Shown one piece after another: positions 34,001-42,900 of a stretch of DNA of 64,000 nt (positions within the stretch are counted from its first letter, which is position 1; every line of letters starts with the position of its first letter). The notes beneath the pieces were generated by a model. The model saw only the letters and a list, made by a program, of their open reading frames with translations, was not told the DNA's origin and did not search any database. A program made the translations under genes and the position numbers. Origin of the DNA: Saprospiraceae bacterium (GTDB lineage: Bacteria > Bacteroidota > Bacteroidia > Chitinophagales > Saprospiraceae); the NCBI GenBank assembly GCA_021604865.1, contig BQJU01000021.1, positions 38,785-102,784 on the forward strand, read 5' to 3'.

Positions 34001-37000
34001 GGAGCACAAAGACCGGGAAATTGCAGACAACATTCAGCTGTTTACCCTGCCAAACGGCATGCAGATGTATTCCTATAATAAGTTTGAAATCGAATTTGTC
34101 TATGACGAAATTTTCAACAACAATGTCTATTTCAAACACGGAATAAATATTCCTGATGGGGGCGTTGTTGTAGACATTGGAGCCAATTCCGGCATGTTTT
34201 CTATCCTTGCAGGACAAGTAGCCAACGAGGTTCAGATATACGCTTATGAGCCACTTCCGCCTACCTATGAAATCCTGAAGCTTAACACAGACCTCTATCC
34301 CGGCAATTACAACCTCCATAATTGGGGTATTTCGGACAAAGAGGAAAAGGCTGTTTTTACCCATTACCCCAATGCAACCGTTCTTTCTACCCGTAGTGCT
34401 TCTCATGCCGAAGTAACAGAAACGGTCAAACAATTTATCCTCAATTCAGAAGGTTATGCCGAGGATCAATTGGATGAAGAAGAATTAAATGCCCTACTCG
34501 AAGAAAAGCTGGTCACACAACAATTCGAATGTACCCTAAAAACGGTTTCTCAAATAATCGCCGAAAATGAACTCTCTCAAATCGACTATCTGAAAATCGA
34601 TGTCGAAGATGCTGAATGGGCTGTTCTGGAAGGAATAAAAATGGAAGATTGGCCAAAAATTCGCCAATTGGTCATTGAAGTGCACGATGTGAAGGGCCGA
34701 CTGGCAGCGATCAAAAAACTGCTTGCAAACCTTGGTTTCGAAGTATGGGTTCATCAAAGTAGTGATGCCCAAAACACCAGTTTATACGACCTGTACGCCA
34801 TCGCTTCATCGGTGGTCGCTGAACACATGGTTGCTACCCCTCCTGTAGTAGATCCAAATTCATTGGATTTTCCAGGTCTGGAGGAATTGCGCAAGGGGCT
34901 GCGGAACTATTTATCAGAACGATTACCCGACTACATGGTTCCAGCGTTAATGGTAGAAATGGGGCGTTTTCAACTTACCAGGAATGGAAAAATCGATAAA
35001 AAAGCCCTGCCAGATCCCGATGCTTCGGAATTAACGACTCACCAATATGTTGCACCAGGCAATGAAATCGAAACCCAGTTGGCCGACATCTGGAAAGATC
35101 TGTTAAAAGTGGAAAGGGTGGGTATCCTTGACGACTTTTTTGAACTTGGCGGACATTCCCTTATCGCTACAAGAGTCGTCTCAACAATCAAAAAAAGATT
35201 CGGAGTAGAACTCGGTGTCAATGACTTATTTGCCTATACTACAGTGGAAACGCTGGCAAGACTGATAGAGCGAAAAGACAAGGGGCAGGAGTTGCCCTCT
35301 GTTGAATATATAGCAGAAAAGCCCTCAAACATACCACTTTCCTTTGCCCAGGAGCGTTTGTGGTTTATTGACAAGTTGACGGGAAGCACGCATTATCATT
35401 TGCCTTATGTTCAGGTATTTAATACAGATTTAGACATCCAGGTACTTAGATATGCCCTCAATGAAATCATTAATCGGCATGAAGTGCTGCGCACAGTACT
35501 TTGGGAAGAAGACGGTATCGCCTTCCAGCGTGTTTTACCAAAAGATACCTGGTCTCTGGAATTTACGCAAAGTGAAACTGCCGAAATCCCTACTAACCTG
35601 GATGCACTCATTGAAGCAGAGGTGTACCGGCCATTCGATTTGGCAAAAGATCACCTGATTCGCGCCAAAGTCATTCAATTTGCTGATAATGGGTATGTAC
35701 TCATTGCGACGATGCACCATATTGCTTCGGATGGCTGGTCTTCCGGTCTTCTTTTAAGTGAATTTGTTGAACTGTATCGTTCCAAAAAAGAAGAAAGAAC
35801 GCCTTTTTTACCCACACTTGAGGTCCAATATGCGGATTATGCCTTATGGCAACGGGCTCACCTGAAGGGTAAATCGCTGGAAGACAAGTTAGACTATTGG
35901 GAACATAAGCTGGCCGGAGTAGAACCCCTCAGCTTTCCCACTGACTATCCAAGACCGCTCATTCATAGCCTAAAGGGAGATAGCCATGATTTTGTATTGG
36001 ATAAAACAATAAGCCTGCGGTTGAAAGAAATCGCCAACGAGGAAGGCATTAGTTTGTTTATGTTGTTGCTTGCTGCCTACAAAGTTTTACTTTACCGTTA
36101 TAGTGGCCAAACCGATATTTGTGTGGGCACCACTATTGCTAATCGCCCGCAGAAAGACCTGGAATCTCTGATTGGCTATTTTGTAAATACCCTGGCATTA
36201 CGTACCAATCTCCAGAACAATCCGGATTTTGCCGAAGTACTATCCAGGGTAAAAGCAACTACGCTAGAAGCTTACCAGCATGTTTCGGTGCCTTTTGAAA
36301 AGGTTGTTGGTCGGGTGGATAAAGAAAGAGACCAACGCATCAGTTCTTTATTCCAGGTACTCTTTGTGATGGACAACAACCCGAATAGCCTCGATGAAGG
36401 ATTGAGTGATTTGGTTGTACAAACAGAAGCATTCCATTTTAAAATTGCCAAATTTGACCTGACCTTTTTCGTTACAGAAACGGGCGAAGGCCTGCGTTTC
36501 TCCATCAATTATTGCACAGATTTATTTGTTCCCGAAACCATCATTCGGCTGAAAGAACACTTTACTCAACTATTGAAATCGGTTGCCAAAAATCACCACC
36601 AGCCTATCGCCGAACTAGAATTATTGAAGTCAGCTGAAAAGACGCAACTACTAACAACGTTTAATCAACATGAGGTATCTTATAATGCTGACCGGACGAT
36701 AATTGACTTATTTGAGGAACAGCTGCTTAAGACGCCGGATGTTATCGCATATTCCTTTGGCGAAACCCGGATGACTTACCGGGAACTTGCTGAAAAAGCG
36801 ACCCGATTGGCATACTACCTAAGGTACAATTACAAACTGGAGCCAAATGACCTGGTAGGCATTATGATGGAAAACTCAGCCTGGTCGATTCCCGCTATTT
36901 TAGGGGTATTGAAGGCTGGAGCTGGTTATGTGCCTATTGATAAGGACCTGCCTGCCAGTAGCAAAAAATTCATCATCCAGGATACGCAACTCAAGGCCCT

Positions 37001-39935
37001 GATTATTGAGTCTGAAAGCTTGTTTGAAGTCGTAGACATAGACCTGCCCATTTTTGCCATTGATATCCAATTAGAAGAAGCAATAGCCTTGCAGACAAAT
37101 GGGACGTTGCTTCCTGAAGTCAACAGCAATGACCTGGCTTATGTCATCTATACTTCAGGTACAACGGGGCAGCCCAAAGGGGTTATGATCAGCCATAAAA
37201 ATGTAGTAGACTATTACCTCGGACTGGATGCAAAGGTTGATCTAAAAAACAATCAGTCCTTTGGCCTGATGTCTTCATTGGCTGCTGATTTAGGAAATAC
37301 GGTCTTGTTTGGTGCACTGTTTAGTGGCGGAACACTTCATCTGTTTTCAAAACAGCTTTTGATGAATGCGGATCTGTTACAGGACTATTTCCGGCAGTTC
37401 CCCATTGATTGTATCAAAATAGTGCCTTCTCATTGGCAGGCACTGACCGTAGATGGCGAATTATTATTACCAAAACGCATGATCATTTTTGGCGGCGAGG
37501 TATTGCCTCCACAGTCGGTCGAAAAGATCAAAAGCAAGCTTCCCGAGCTGAAAGTGATCAATCATTATGGACCAACGGAAACGACCATTGGTAAGCTGTT
37601 ACATCAGGTGGATATGTCAGCGCAATACACTTCCATTCCTTTGGGACGACCTTTTTCTAATACACAGCTGTATGTGGTGAACCAGGATCTTGCGCTTTGC
37701 CCAGTAGGTGTTCCCGGGGAATTATTGATTGGTGGCGATGGCATTGCAAAAGGATACATCAATAATGAGGCATTAACAGCAGAAAAATTTATTGCCAACC
37801 CCTTTGATCCCAACAACGCAAACAAATTATATAGAACCGGAGATCTGGTGCAGTGGCTACCAAATGGCAATATTGCTTATTTGGGCCGAACTGATGATCA
37901 GCTGAAAATCAGAGGCTATCGGGTTGAATTAAATGGTATAACAAAAGTGTTGGTGGGTTGTGATCAGGTACAACAAGGCATTGTAGTGGCCAAAGCAGAC
38001 GATTATGGCAACAAACGATTGGTAGCTTATGTCTGCCCCAAAGGGCTTTTTGATAAAGAAGGAATCCTGAATTCTCTGAAGGAGCAGCTACCGGATTATA
38101 TGATTCCGAGCCAAGTAATCCAGTTGGAAGCCTTGCCTTTAACGGCCAATGGCAAAGTCGATAAAAAAGCATTACCTGATCCTGAAGACCTCGATAAAGC
38201 CACTAAAAATTATGTGGCTGCTGCGACCGAACTGGAAGCCCAACTGGTGGAAATCTGGACCCATTTACTACATATAGGCAATATTGGCATCCACGATAAC
38301 TTCTTCGAATTGGGAGGTGATTCCATTATCGCTATTCAACTGGTAAGTCGGGTAAAACGCATCGGTTATCACATGCAGGTACAGGATTTATTTGAATATT
38401 CTACCATCGCAGAGTTGGCAGCACACATTGAGCAAACCTCTACCGGTGATGGCATTATAGCTGAACAGGAAACATTGACAGGCGCTGCCCCACTCACGCC
38501 TATACAACATTGGTTCTTTGAACAGCCAAATACACAACAGTCGCATTTTAATCAGGCGATTCTACTACAGGTAGAGAAAGGTATTCAGGAAGAGAATTTG
38601 CAAAAGGTCTTTCAGTTACTATTGGAACGACACGATGCATTGCGGTTTACTTATACCTCCGAATTGGCCCATATTTTTGCCAACAAGAGGCAATGGATAC
38701 AGACTTATGGCACGGCAAATGCGGCACTTGAAATTGTTGATTGCCCGGAAACAAAAGCAGGAAACCTAGCTACGTGCATTACCGATATTTGTGAACAGTA
38801 TCAAACCCAACTAGATATTGAAAAAGGTAGGTTAGCCAATTTTGTCCTGATCAGAACGCCACAAACGGAAAGCCATAATCGCCTCTTTCTGGTGATTCAT
38901 CACCTGGCTATCGATGGTGTTTCCTGGCGCATCCTGATGGACGAAATGGAAGTGCTTCTGGATCAACTTCAAAGAGGTGATGCATTGGATGTAGGTTCCA
39001 AAACCAGTTCTTATCGGGCATGGGGAGAGGCTTTGACCCATTATGCTGAAACTGAAAAAGTGGAAGCACAACAAGCCTATTGGCAGTCGATCAAAAATGC
39101 CTATCGTGCACTTCCCACCGATTTCCAACCAGAAAATATCCAACGAGCTGATTTGAAACAAGTCAGCATAACCCTGGATAGTAGTCTGACAAAAGCATTA
39201 TTGAACGAAGTTAACCATGCCTTTAATACGGAAATCAACGATTTATTGCTTAGTGCGTTAGCGCAAACGATTGGAACGTGGACAGGCGAAAACCAAATCG
39301 TAATAGGTTTGGAAGGACATGGACGGGAAGCCTTATTTGAAGCTATCGACATTTCTAATACCGTGGGCTGGTTTACCAATAAATACCCGGTCCGTCTGGA
39401 ATTGGAAGCCACCATGGAAGAGGGCAGTCTCATCAAATCCATCAAAGAACAATTGCGCAGCATTCCAGAAAAAGGCATGGGATACGGGTGCCTGAAATAC
39501 CTGCACCCTTCGAGTAATATTCGAACAGAATTGAGTGGAAAAGCATGGGATATCGTGTTCAATTACCTCGGACAATTCGACAATTCCACGAATAACAGTA
39601 CCCGATTTAGTTTGGCCAATGAAACACCAGGTACCAGCGTAAGCCCGGACACGGAAGTAGACCATAACCTGGAGATTATCGGAGCCGTTTCGGAAGGTCA
39701 ATTGAGTCTGACCTGGCATTACTCCGGTAAAGCATTCAAAGAAACAACCATCCAGGAATTGGCCAATCAATACAAATCTAACCTGACTCACCTGGTTCAA
39801 TTCTGTAAGGACCGGAAAACAACCGAAGCCACACCATCGGATTTCGGCCTGAACGGCGATCTGTCCTACCAGGAATTGGATAGCCTTTTTGGTACGAATG
39901 GTGTGGATGATGAAGATGGCGTTATGAAATTTTAG
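31065..39935 (+). CDS. NRPS-3: dock-C-A(FkbM-MT)-T-C-A-T-E
   Basis: The 2956-residue synthetase starts with an N-terminal docking helix-hairpin region of the TubC type (1-62, from FIEKLAAQGL to FIQENKDELL). C1 (~70-500) opens with LSPLQEGILFHHLF and has SHHILLDGWS near 204, the D-accepting class expected after the E domain of NRPS-2. A1 (~530-1315; Asp720) is interrupted between core motifs A8 (KDDQVKIRGHRIELGE near 918) and A10 (NGKIDKK near 1306) by a methyltransferase (~966-1250). T1 Ser is near 1364 (GGHS). C2 ~1420-1850 (MHHIASDGWS). A2 ~1880-2375 (Asp2075). T2 near 2419 (GGDS). E ~2475-2940 (IHHLAIDGVSW near 2612). It should add two residues and epimerise the second. Confidence 0.95.
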   Translation: MKVFIEKLAAQGLFLVAQNEGLVLRSRNGELTEEQVTQIRNDKSITTFIQENKDELLQEVKNQKVASRFYKLSPLQEGILFHHLFDKNSKAYVEQLRLDFPEGVDIEILKKSLNYVIGNYSILRTNFIYDQAKIPVQCVFDQVKLPLELLDYSKLSSAEKAKRFTEFLEIDVQRSFDMQVAPLMRLTLVDMGDNFFKMVWTSHHILLDGWSMSIVMAEVIDAYETYASGETPVIKQEDKYEDFIKYIAQRDQYEEELFWKSYLKNFSENTLLPFVHTAGSHNTGAGIAKKYLDLTDEFTNTLKAYCQQNQLTVNTLLQGVWSLILSKYTGKDKVVFGVPVSGRPSDLANAEQRVGLYLNTLPLFVELAQDAQIEDWLRAIQQNNIEAREFQHTALNKIQQWIGTQGDFFDSILVFENYPIRKAISGSDSRLKIENVVLEEQSNYLLNISVVLEGTLQVIFRYNEELMDASYVEGMKGHFFQLLNQIVEGQASTIAELELLTTTEKHQLLQTFNNTEVNYPTDQTPIDLFREQVQKSADQIAVSFEKQRLSYKDLDEQSDKLAKYLKDQVSISSGDLVGIMMHPSTYTIISILGVLKAGAAYVPMALDDPASRRQFIVKDTNIKALIIEMENLFDVTGLEVEAIAIDILLDEFEDATPADQVKIKPDQLAYVLYTSGSTGVPKGVQVGHGSLMNYVNYGLEKYGTGDQALSFPYFTPLTFDLTQTSILLTLLSGGTLFIPAGLEVADQIQQILSNEDINALKLTPSHVGLIDAEDSTHISTFILGGEALLPAQVEKLHTISPLARVYNEYGPTEATIGCSVWEAPKEAEDNVSILIGKPIANTQIYILGQSDELLPVGVIGELCIGGAGLAQGYWNRADLTASKFITLTIDADTTVKLYKSGDLARWLPDGQLELIGRKDDQVKIRGHRIELGEVEHRIREYEHVEDAVVVCREREEIGKELIVYYLPATPNFYTTRKILEHKDREIADNIQLFTLPNGMQMYSYNKFEIEFVYDEIFNNNVYFKHGINIPDGGVVVDIGANSGMFSILAGQVANEVQIYAYEPLPPTYEILKLNTDLYPGNYNLHNWGISDKEEKAVFTHYPNATVLSTRSASHAEVTETVKQFILNSEGYAEDQLDEEELNALLEEKLVTQQFECTLKTVSQIIAENELSQIDYLKIDVEDAEWAVLEGIKMEDWPKIRQLVIEVHDVKGRLAAIKKLLANLGFEVWVHQSSDAQNTSLYDLYAIASSVVAEHMVATPPVVDPNSLDFPGLEELRKGLRNYLSERLPDYMVPALMVEMGRFQLTRNGKIDKKALPDPDASELTTHQYVAPGNEIETQLADIWKDLLKVERVGILDDFFELGGHSLIATRVVSTIKKRFGVELGVNDLFAYTTVETLARLIERKDKGQELPSVEYIAEKPSNIPLSFAQERLWFIDKLTGSTHYHLPYVQVFNTDLDIQVLRYALNEIINRHEVLRTVLWEEDGIAFQRVLPKDTWSLEFTQSETAEIPTNLDALIEAEVYRPFDLAKDHLIRAKVIQFADNGYVLIATMHHIASDGWSSGLLLSEFVELYRSKKEERTPFLPTLEVQYADYALWQRAHLKGKSLEDKLDYWEHKLAGVEPLSFPTDYPRPLIHSLKGDSHDFVLDKTISLRLKEIANEEGISLFMLLLAAYKVLLYRYSGQTDICVGTTIANRPQKDLESLIGYFVNTLALRTNLQNNPDFAEVLSRVKATTLEAYQHVSVPFEKVVGRVDKERDQRISSLFQVLFVMDNNPNSLDEGLSDLVVQTEAFHFKIAKFDLTFFVTETGEGLRFSINYCTDLFVPETIIRLKEHFTQLLKSVAKNHHQPIAELELLKSAEKTQLLTTFNQHEVSYNADRTIIDLFEEQLLKTPDVIAYSFGETRMTYRELAEKATRLAYYLRYNYKLEPNDLVGIMMENSAWSIPAILGVLKAGAGYVPIDKDLPASSKKFIIQDTQLKALIIESESLFEVVDIDLPIFAIDIQLEEAIALQTNGTLLPEVNSNDLAYVIYTSGTTGQPKGVMISHKNVVDYYLGLDAKVDLKNNQSFGLMSSLAADLGNTVLFGALFSGGTLHLFSKQLLMNADLLQDYFRQFPIDCIKIVPSHWQALTVDGELLLPKRMIIFGGEVLPPQSVEKIKSKLPELKVINHYGPTETTIGKLLHQVDMSAQYTSIPLGRPFSNTQLYVVNQDLALCPVGVPGELLIGGDGIAKGYINNEALTAEKFIANPFDPNNANKLYRTGDLVQWLPNGNIAYLGRTDDQLKIRGYRVELNGITKVLVGCDQVQQGIVVAKADDYGNKRLVAYVCPKGLFDKEGILNSLKEQLPDYMIPSQVIQLEALPLTANGKVDKKALPDPEDLDKATKNYVAAATELEAQLVEIWTHLLHIGNIGIHDNFFELGGDSIIAIQLVSRVKRIGYHMQVQDLFEYSTIAELAAHIEQTSTGDGIIAEQETLTGAAPLTPIQHWFFEQPNTQQSHFNQAILLQVEKGIQEENLQKVFQLLLERHDALRFTYTSELAHIFANKRQWIQTYGTANAALEIVDCPETKAGNLATCITDICEQYQTQLDIEKGRLANFVLIRTPQTESHNRLFLVIHHLAIDGVSWRILMDEMEVLLDQLQRGDALDVGSKTSSYRAWGEALTHYAETEKVEAQQAYWQSIKNAYRALPTDFQPENIQRADLKQVSITLDSSLTKALLNEVNHAFNTEINDLLLSALAQTIGTWTGENQIVIGLEGHGREALFEAIDISNTVGWFTNKYPVRLELEATMEEGSLIKSIKEQLRSIPEKGMGYGCLKYLHPSSNIRTELSGKAWDIVFNYLGQFDNSTNNSTRFSLANETPGTSVSPDTEVDHNLEIIGAVSEGQLSLTWHYSGKAFKETTIQELANQYKSNLTHLVQFCKDRKTTEATPSDFGLNGDLSYQELDSLFGTNGVDDEDGVMKF
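31260..35290 (+). other. NRPS module 7 (C-A[MT]-T), Asn
   Basis: The pocket reads D-L-T-K-I-G-E-I-G-K (Asp720 of FDLTQTS; EYGPTEATIG), close to the Asn code DLTKLGEVGK. The C domain is of the D-accepting SPLQEG class. A methyltransferase is embedded in the A domain, so the product may be a methylated Asn. Confidence 0.7.
33960..34815 (+). other. FkbM-family methyltransferase domain embedded in the Asn adenylation domain
   Basis: Residues ~966-1250 of NRPS-3 lie between core motifs A8 and A10. The SAM-binding loop is VVVDIGANSGMFS (Asp1037, Gly1039, Asn1041, Gly1043), followed by AYEPLPPTYEILKLN. The downstream YLKIDVEDAEWAVLEG matches the FkbM hallmark (K-I-D-V-E-x-A-E). Both motifs look complete, so an active methyltransferase is likely. 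FkbM enzymes are mostly O- or N-methyltransferases. On an Asn module the acceptor could be the alpha-amino nitrogen, the side-chain amide or a beta-hydroxyl made by one of the oxygenases. Confidence 0.85.
35320..39860 (+). other. NRPS module 8 (C-A-T-E), D-Asp
   Basis: The pocket reads D-L-T-K-I-G-H-I-G-K (Asp2075 of ADLGNTV; HYGPTETTIG), one conservative change from the Asp code DLTKVGHIGK. The T domain has GGDSIIAIQ and the E domain IHHLAIDGVSW, so D-Asp should be handed to NRPS-4. Confidence 0.72.
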
Positions 39936-39968
39936 AGCATAAGTCTGCATCTCTTAATCTCTCTAAAA

Positions 39969-42900
39969 ATGATTATGGATACTTTTATCAAGGAACTGGA
40001 ACAGGAAGGCATGGCACTAAAGGTCACAGATGATGGCCTGGTATTGTCGGGAATTCGGGGAAAATTGAGCGGACAGCAATTGGCAACGCTAAAGCAAGAC
40101 CATAGGATTCCAAATTTTATCAAGGAGCACAAAGAAACGCTCATTGCCCATTTGTCAAAAAACCAGCTGTTTACCTCATCCAATGTGTTGAGGAAAGACC
40201 AGGTAGAAGCTGTTTATAAGATGAGTCCGTTGCAGGAAGGCATCTTATTCCATTGCCTGTACAATGAAGAATTAACCGTTTACATTACCCAGTTTCGCCT
40301 GGAAATCCCTAGCGGATTACAGGTAGAGGCATTCCGTAAGGCCTGGAATTACGTTATTCAAAATCACACCATTTTACGGACGGGGTTTATTTATGACAAG
40401 CTGCGTATTCCAGTTCAGTGTGTGCATAAAGAGGCGGAAATCCCTATGCAGGTACTCGATTTTAGCAAATTTCCACAGGAGGAACAAGATCGGAAGTTTG
40501 ATGCGCTTTTAATCGAAGACCGGAAGCAGGGGTTTGACTTTCAAAGGCCGCCACTGATTCGCATTACCCTCGTAAAGGTAAATGAAGAGGCCTATAAGGT
40601 AATCCTGACTAAACATCATATCCTTTGGGACGGATGGTCGGATCAGGTGATTATCTCTGAGGTTTTAAATGCTTATGCCCATTTTATCAAAGGAGAACAG
40701 CCGCCGACTGCCAAGGTGGACAAGTATGAAGACTACATCAAATATATTGACAATATAGACCCGTTTAAGGAGAAACAATTTTGGGAGTCCTATCTGAGTG
40801 GTATTGAAGATCCCATTCTCCTGCCTTTCGCCCAGCATGGGATGGACCGAAATAAGGGTGTCGGTGACTTCAAAAAAGAACGCCTGTTATTCGACAAGGC
40901 CTTTAGCGAAAAAATAACCCGTTACGTCAAGTCCCGAAAAATAACCAGCAATACGCTAATCCAGGGAATTTGGTCGTTGCTTTTGTCCAACTACACTGGA
41001 AAAGAAGAAGTTGTCTTTGGCGTAACCGTATCTGGTCGGCCTTCTGAAAGTAAGTACGACAAAAAGGTAGGACTGTTTATTAATGCCTTGCCTTTTCGCT
41101 GCCAGATCAACCCGGACCAGATGGTGAGTGAATGGCTGTCAGAAATCCAGCAAAATCATGTCAGAACAAGAGCCTTTCAATATACCTCATTAAAACAAAT
41201 TCAAAATTGGAGTGGCATAAAAGGTGACTTTTTTGATAGCCTCCTGGTGGTTCGTAATTACCCTAAACCGGCCTCTGAAGCAGTAGAAGATACGGTATTG
41301 CCCATTCAAAATGTTACAGCAGAAGAAAACAACAACTATTTGTTATCCATCGAAGTAGGCCTTGAAGATGAAATAACGGTGGATTTTAAATTCAACAGCC
41401 AAATTCTATCAGCTGATTGGGTTAAAATGATCAACAGTCAATTTGATCATGTGCTGCGGCAATTGGTAGAGATGCAGATAGAAAAGGTTGGTGCCATTCA
41501 GGTAACTACGCCTTCTGAGGCTACTCAAATTCTAGAAGAATTTAATGCAACAAAAGCCGACTACCCAAAGGAAAAAAGTGTCGTGCAGTTAATTGCTGAG
41601 CAGGCTGCCAAAACGCCCAAAGAAATTGCTGTAGTTTTTGAAGAGACTTCCTTAACATATAGTGAACTGGAAACACGATCGAATCAATTTGCCCGATATT
41701 TGCAATCAAAAGGCGTTGGCATTGGCAATACGATTGGGATTTGTGTAGACCGTTCTCTCGAAATGGTCATTGGATTGCTGGGCATTATGAAGTCCGGAAA
41801 CGCCTATATACCGCTAGACCCTTCCTATCCAAAGGAGCGGATCGATTACATCCTGGAAGATTCACAAGTAGCGTTTCTTGTGAGTGTAAAAACAATTAGC
41901 CAGGATTTTGAAGTGCCAAAGAAACTGGAATGGATTTATCTGGATGAAGATTACTCCGCTCTGGATAATACTTCGATTGAGGTAAACAGTTCACCCACAG
42001 ACCTGGCCTATATCATTTATACCTCCGGATCTACCGGCCGACCCAAAGGGGTGATGATTGAGCACCAGGCATTGGTGAACTTTTTGAGTTCCATACAGTC
42101 AACTTTCCAATTAAAAACGGGTGTTTCCTGGTTGGCTGTTACAACGTATAGCTTTGATATATTTTATTTGGAATTGTACCTCCCGTTAATTGCAGGTGCT
42201 CAAGTAATTATCGCCGGTACAAAAACACTGGCAGACGGTTACTCTTTGCAAAGTTTGATAAGCCAACACAGACCTGAATATATGCAGGCAACTCCTTCAA
42301 CCTGGCAATTGCTCATTGACAGTGGCTGGAAGAATGAAGAAGGCGTTTTGATTGTAACAGGAGGGGAAGCGATCAAAGAGTCGCTTAAGGAAGCACTGCT
42401 GAAGCTGGGTGGCCCGGCATTATGGAATTTTTATGGGCCAACAGAAACAACCATTTATTCTGTGATCCAGGAGCTAAAAGCAGGGGAAGCAATTACCATC
42501 GGTCGCCCAATTGCTAATACACAAATTTATATACTCGACCCGAGAGGGCAGTTATGTTCAATTGGCGTAGAAGGCGAATTATGTATTGGTGGTGACGGTC
42601 TGGCACGTGGCTATCGGAATCGCCCGGAATTGACAGCCGAAAAGTTTATCAACAACCCCGTAACTGGTCAAGGTCGCATATACCTCACTGGAGATGTAGC
42701 AAAATGGTTGCCAACTGGCGAAATTGAATACATTGGTAGAAAAGATGACCAGGTGAAGATTCGAGGATTCCGGATCGAATTGGAAGGGATTCAGACGATC
42801 CTAGAAGAATACCCACAAATAAAACAGGGCGTTGTACTTGCTGGCGAAGACAACAGTGGAAGCAAACGACTGATTGCTTATGTGGTACCGGAAGGGAAGT

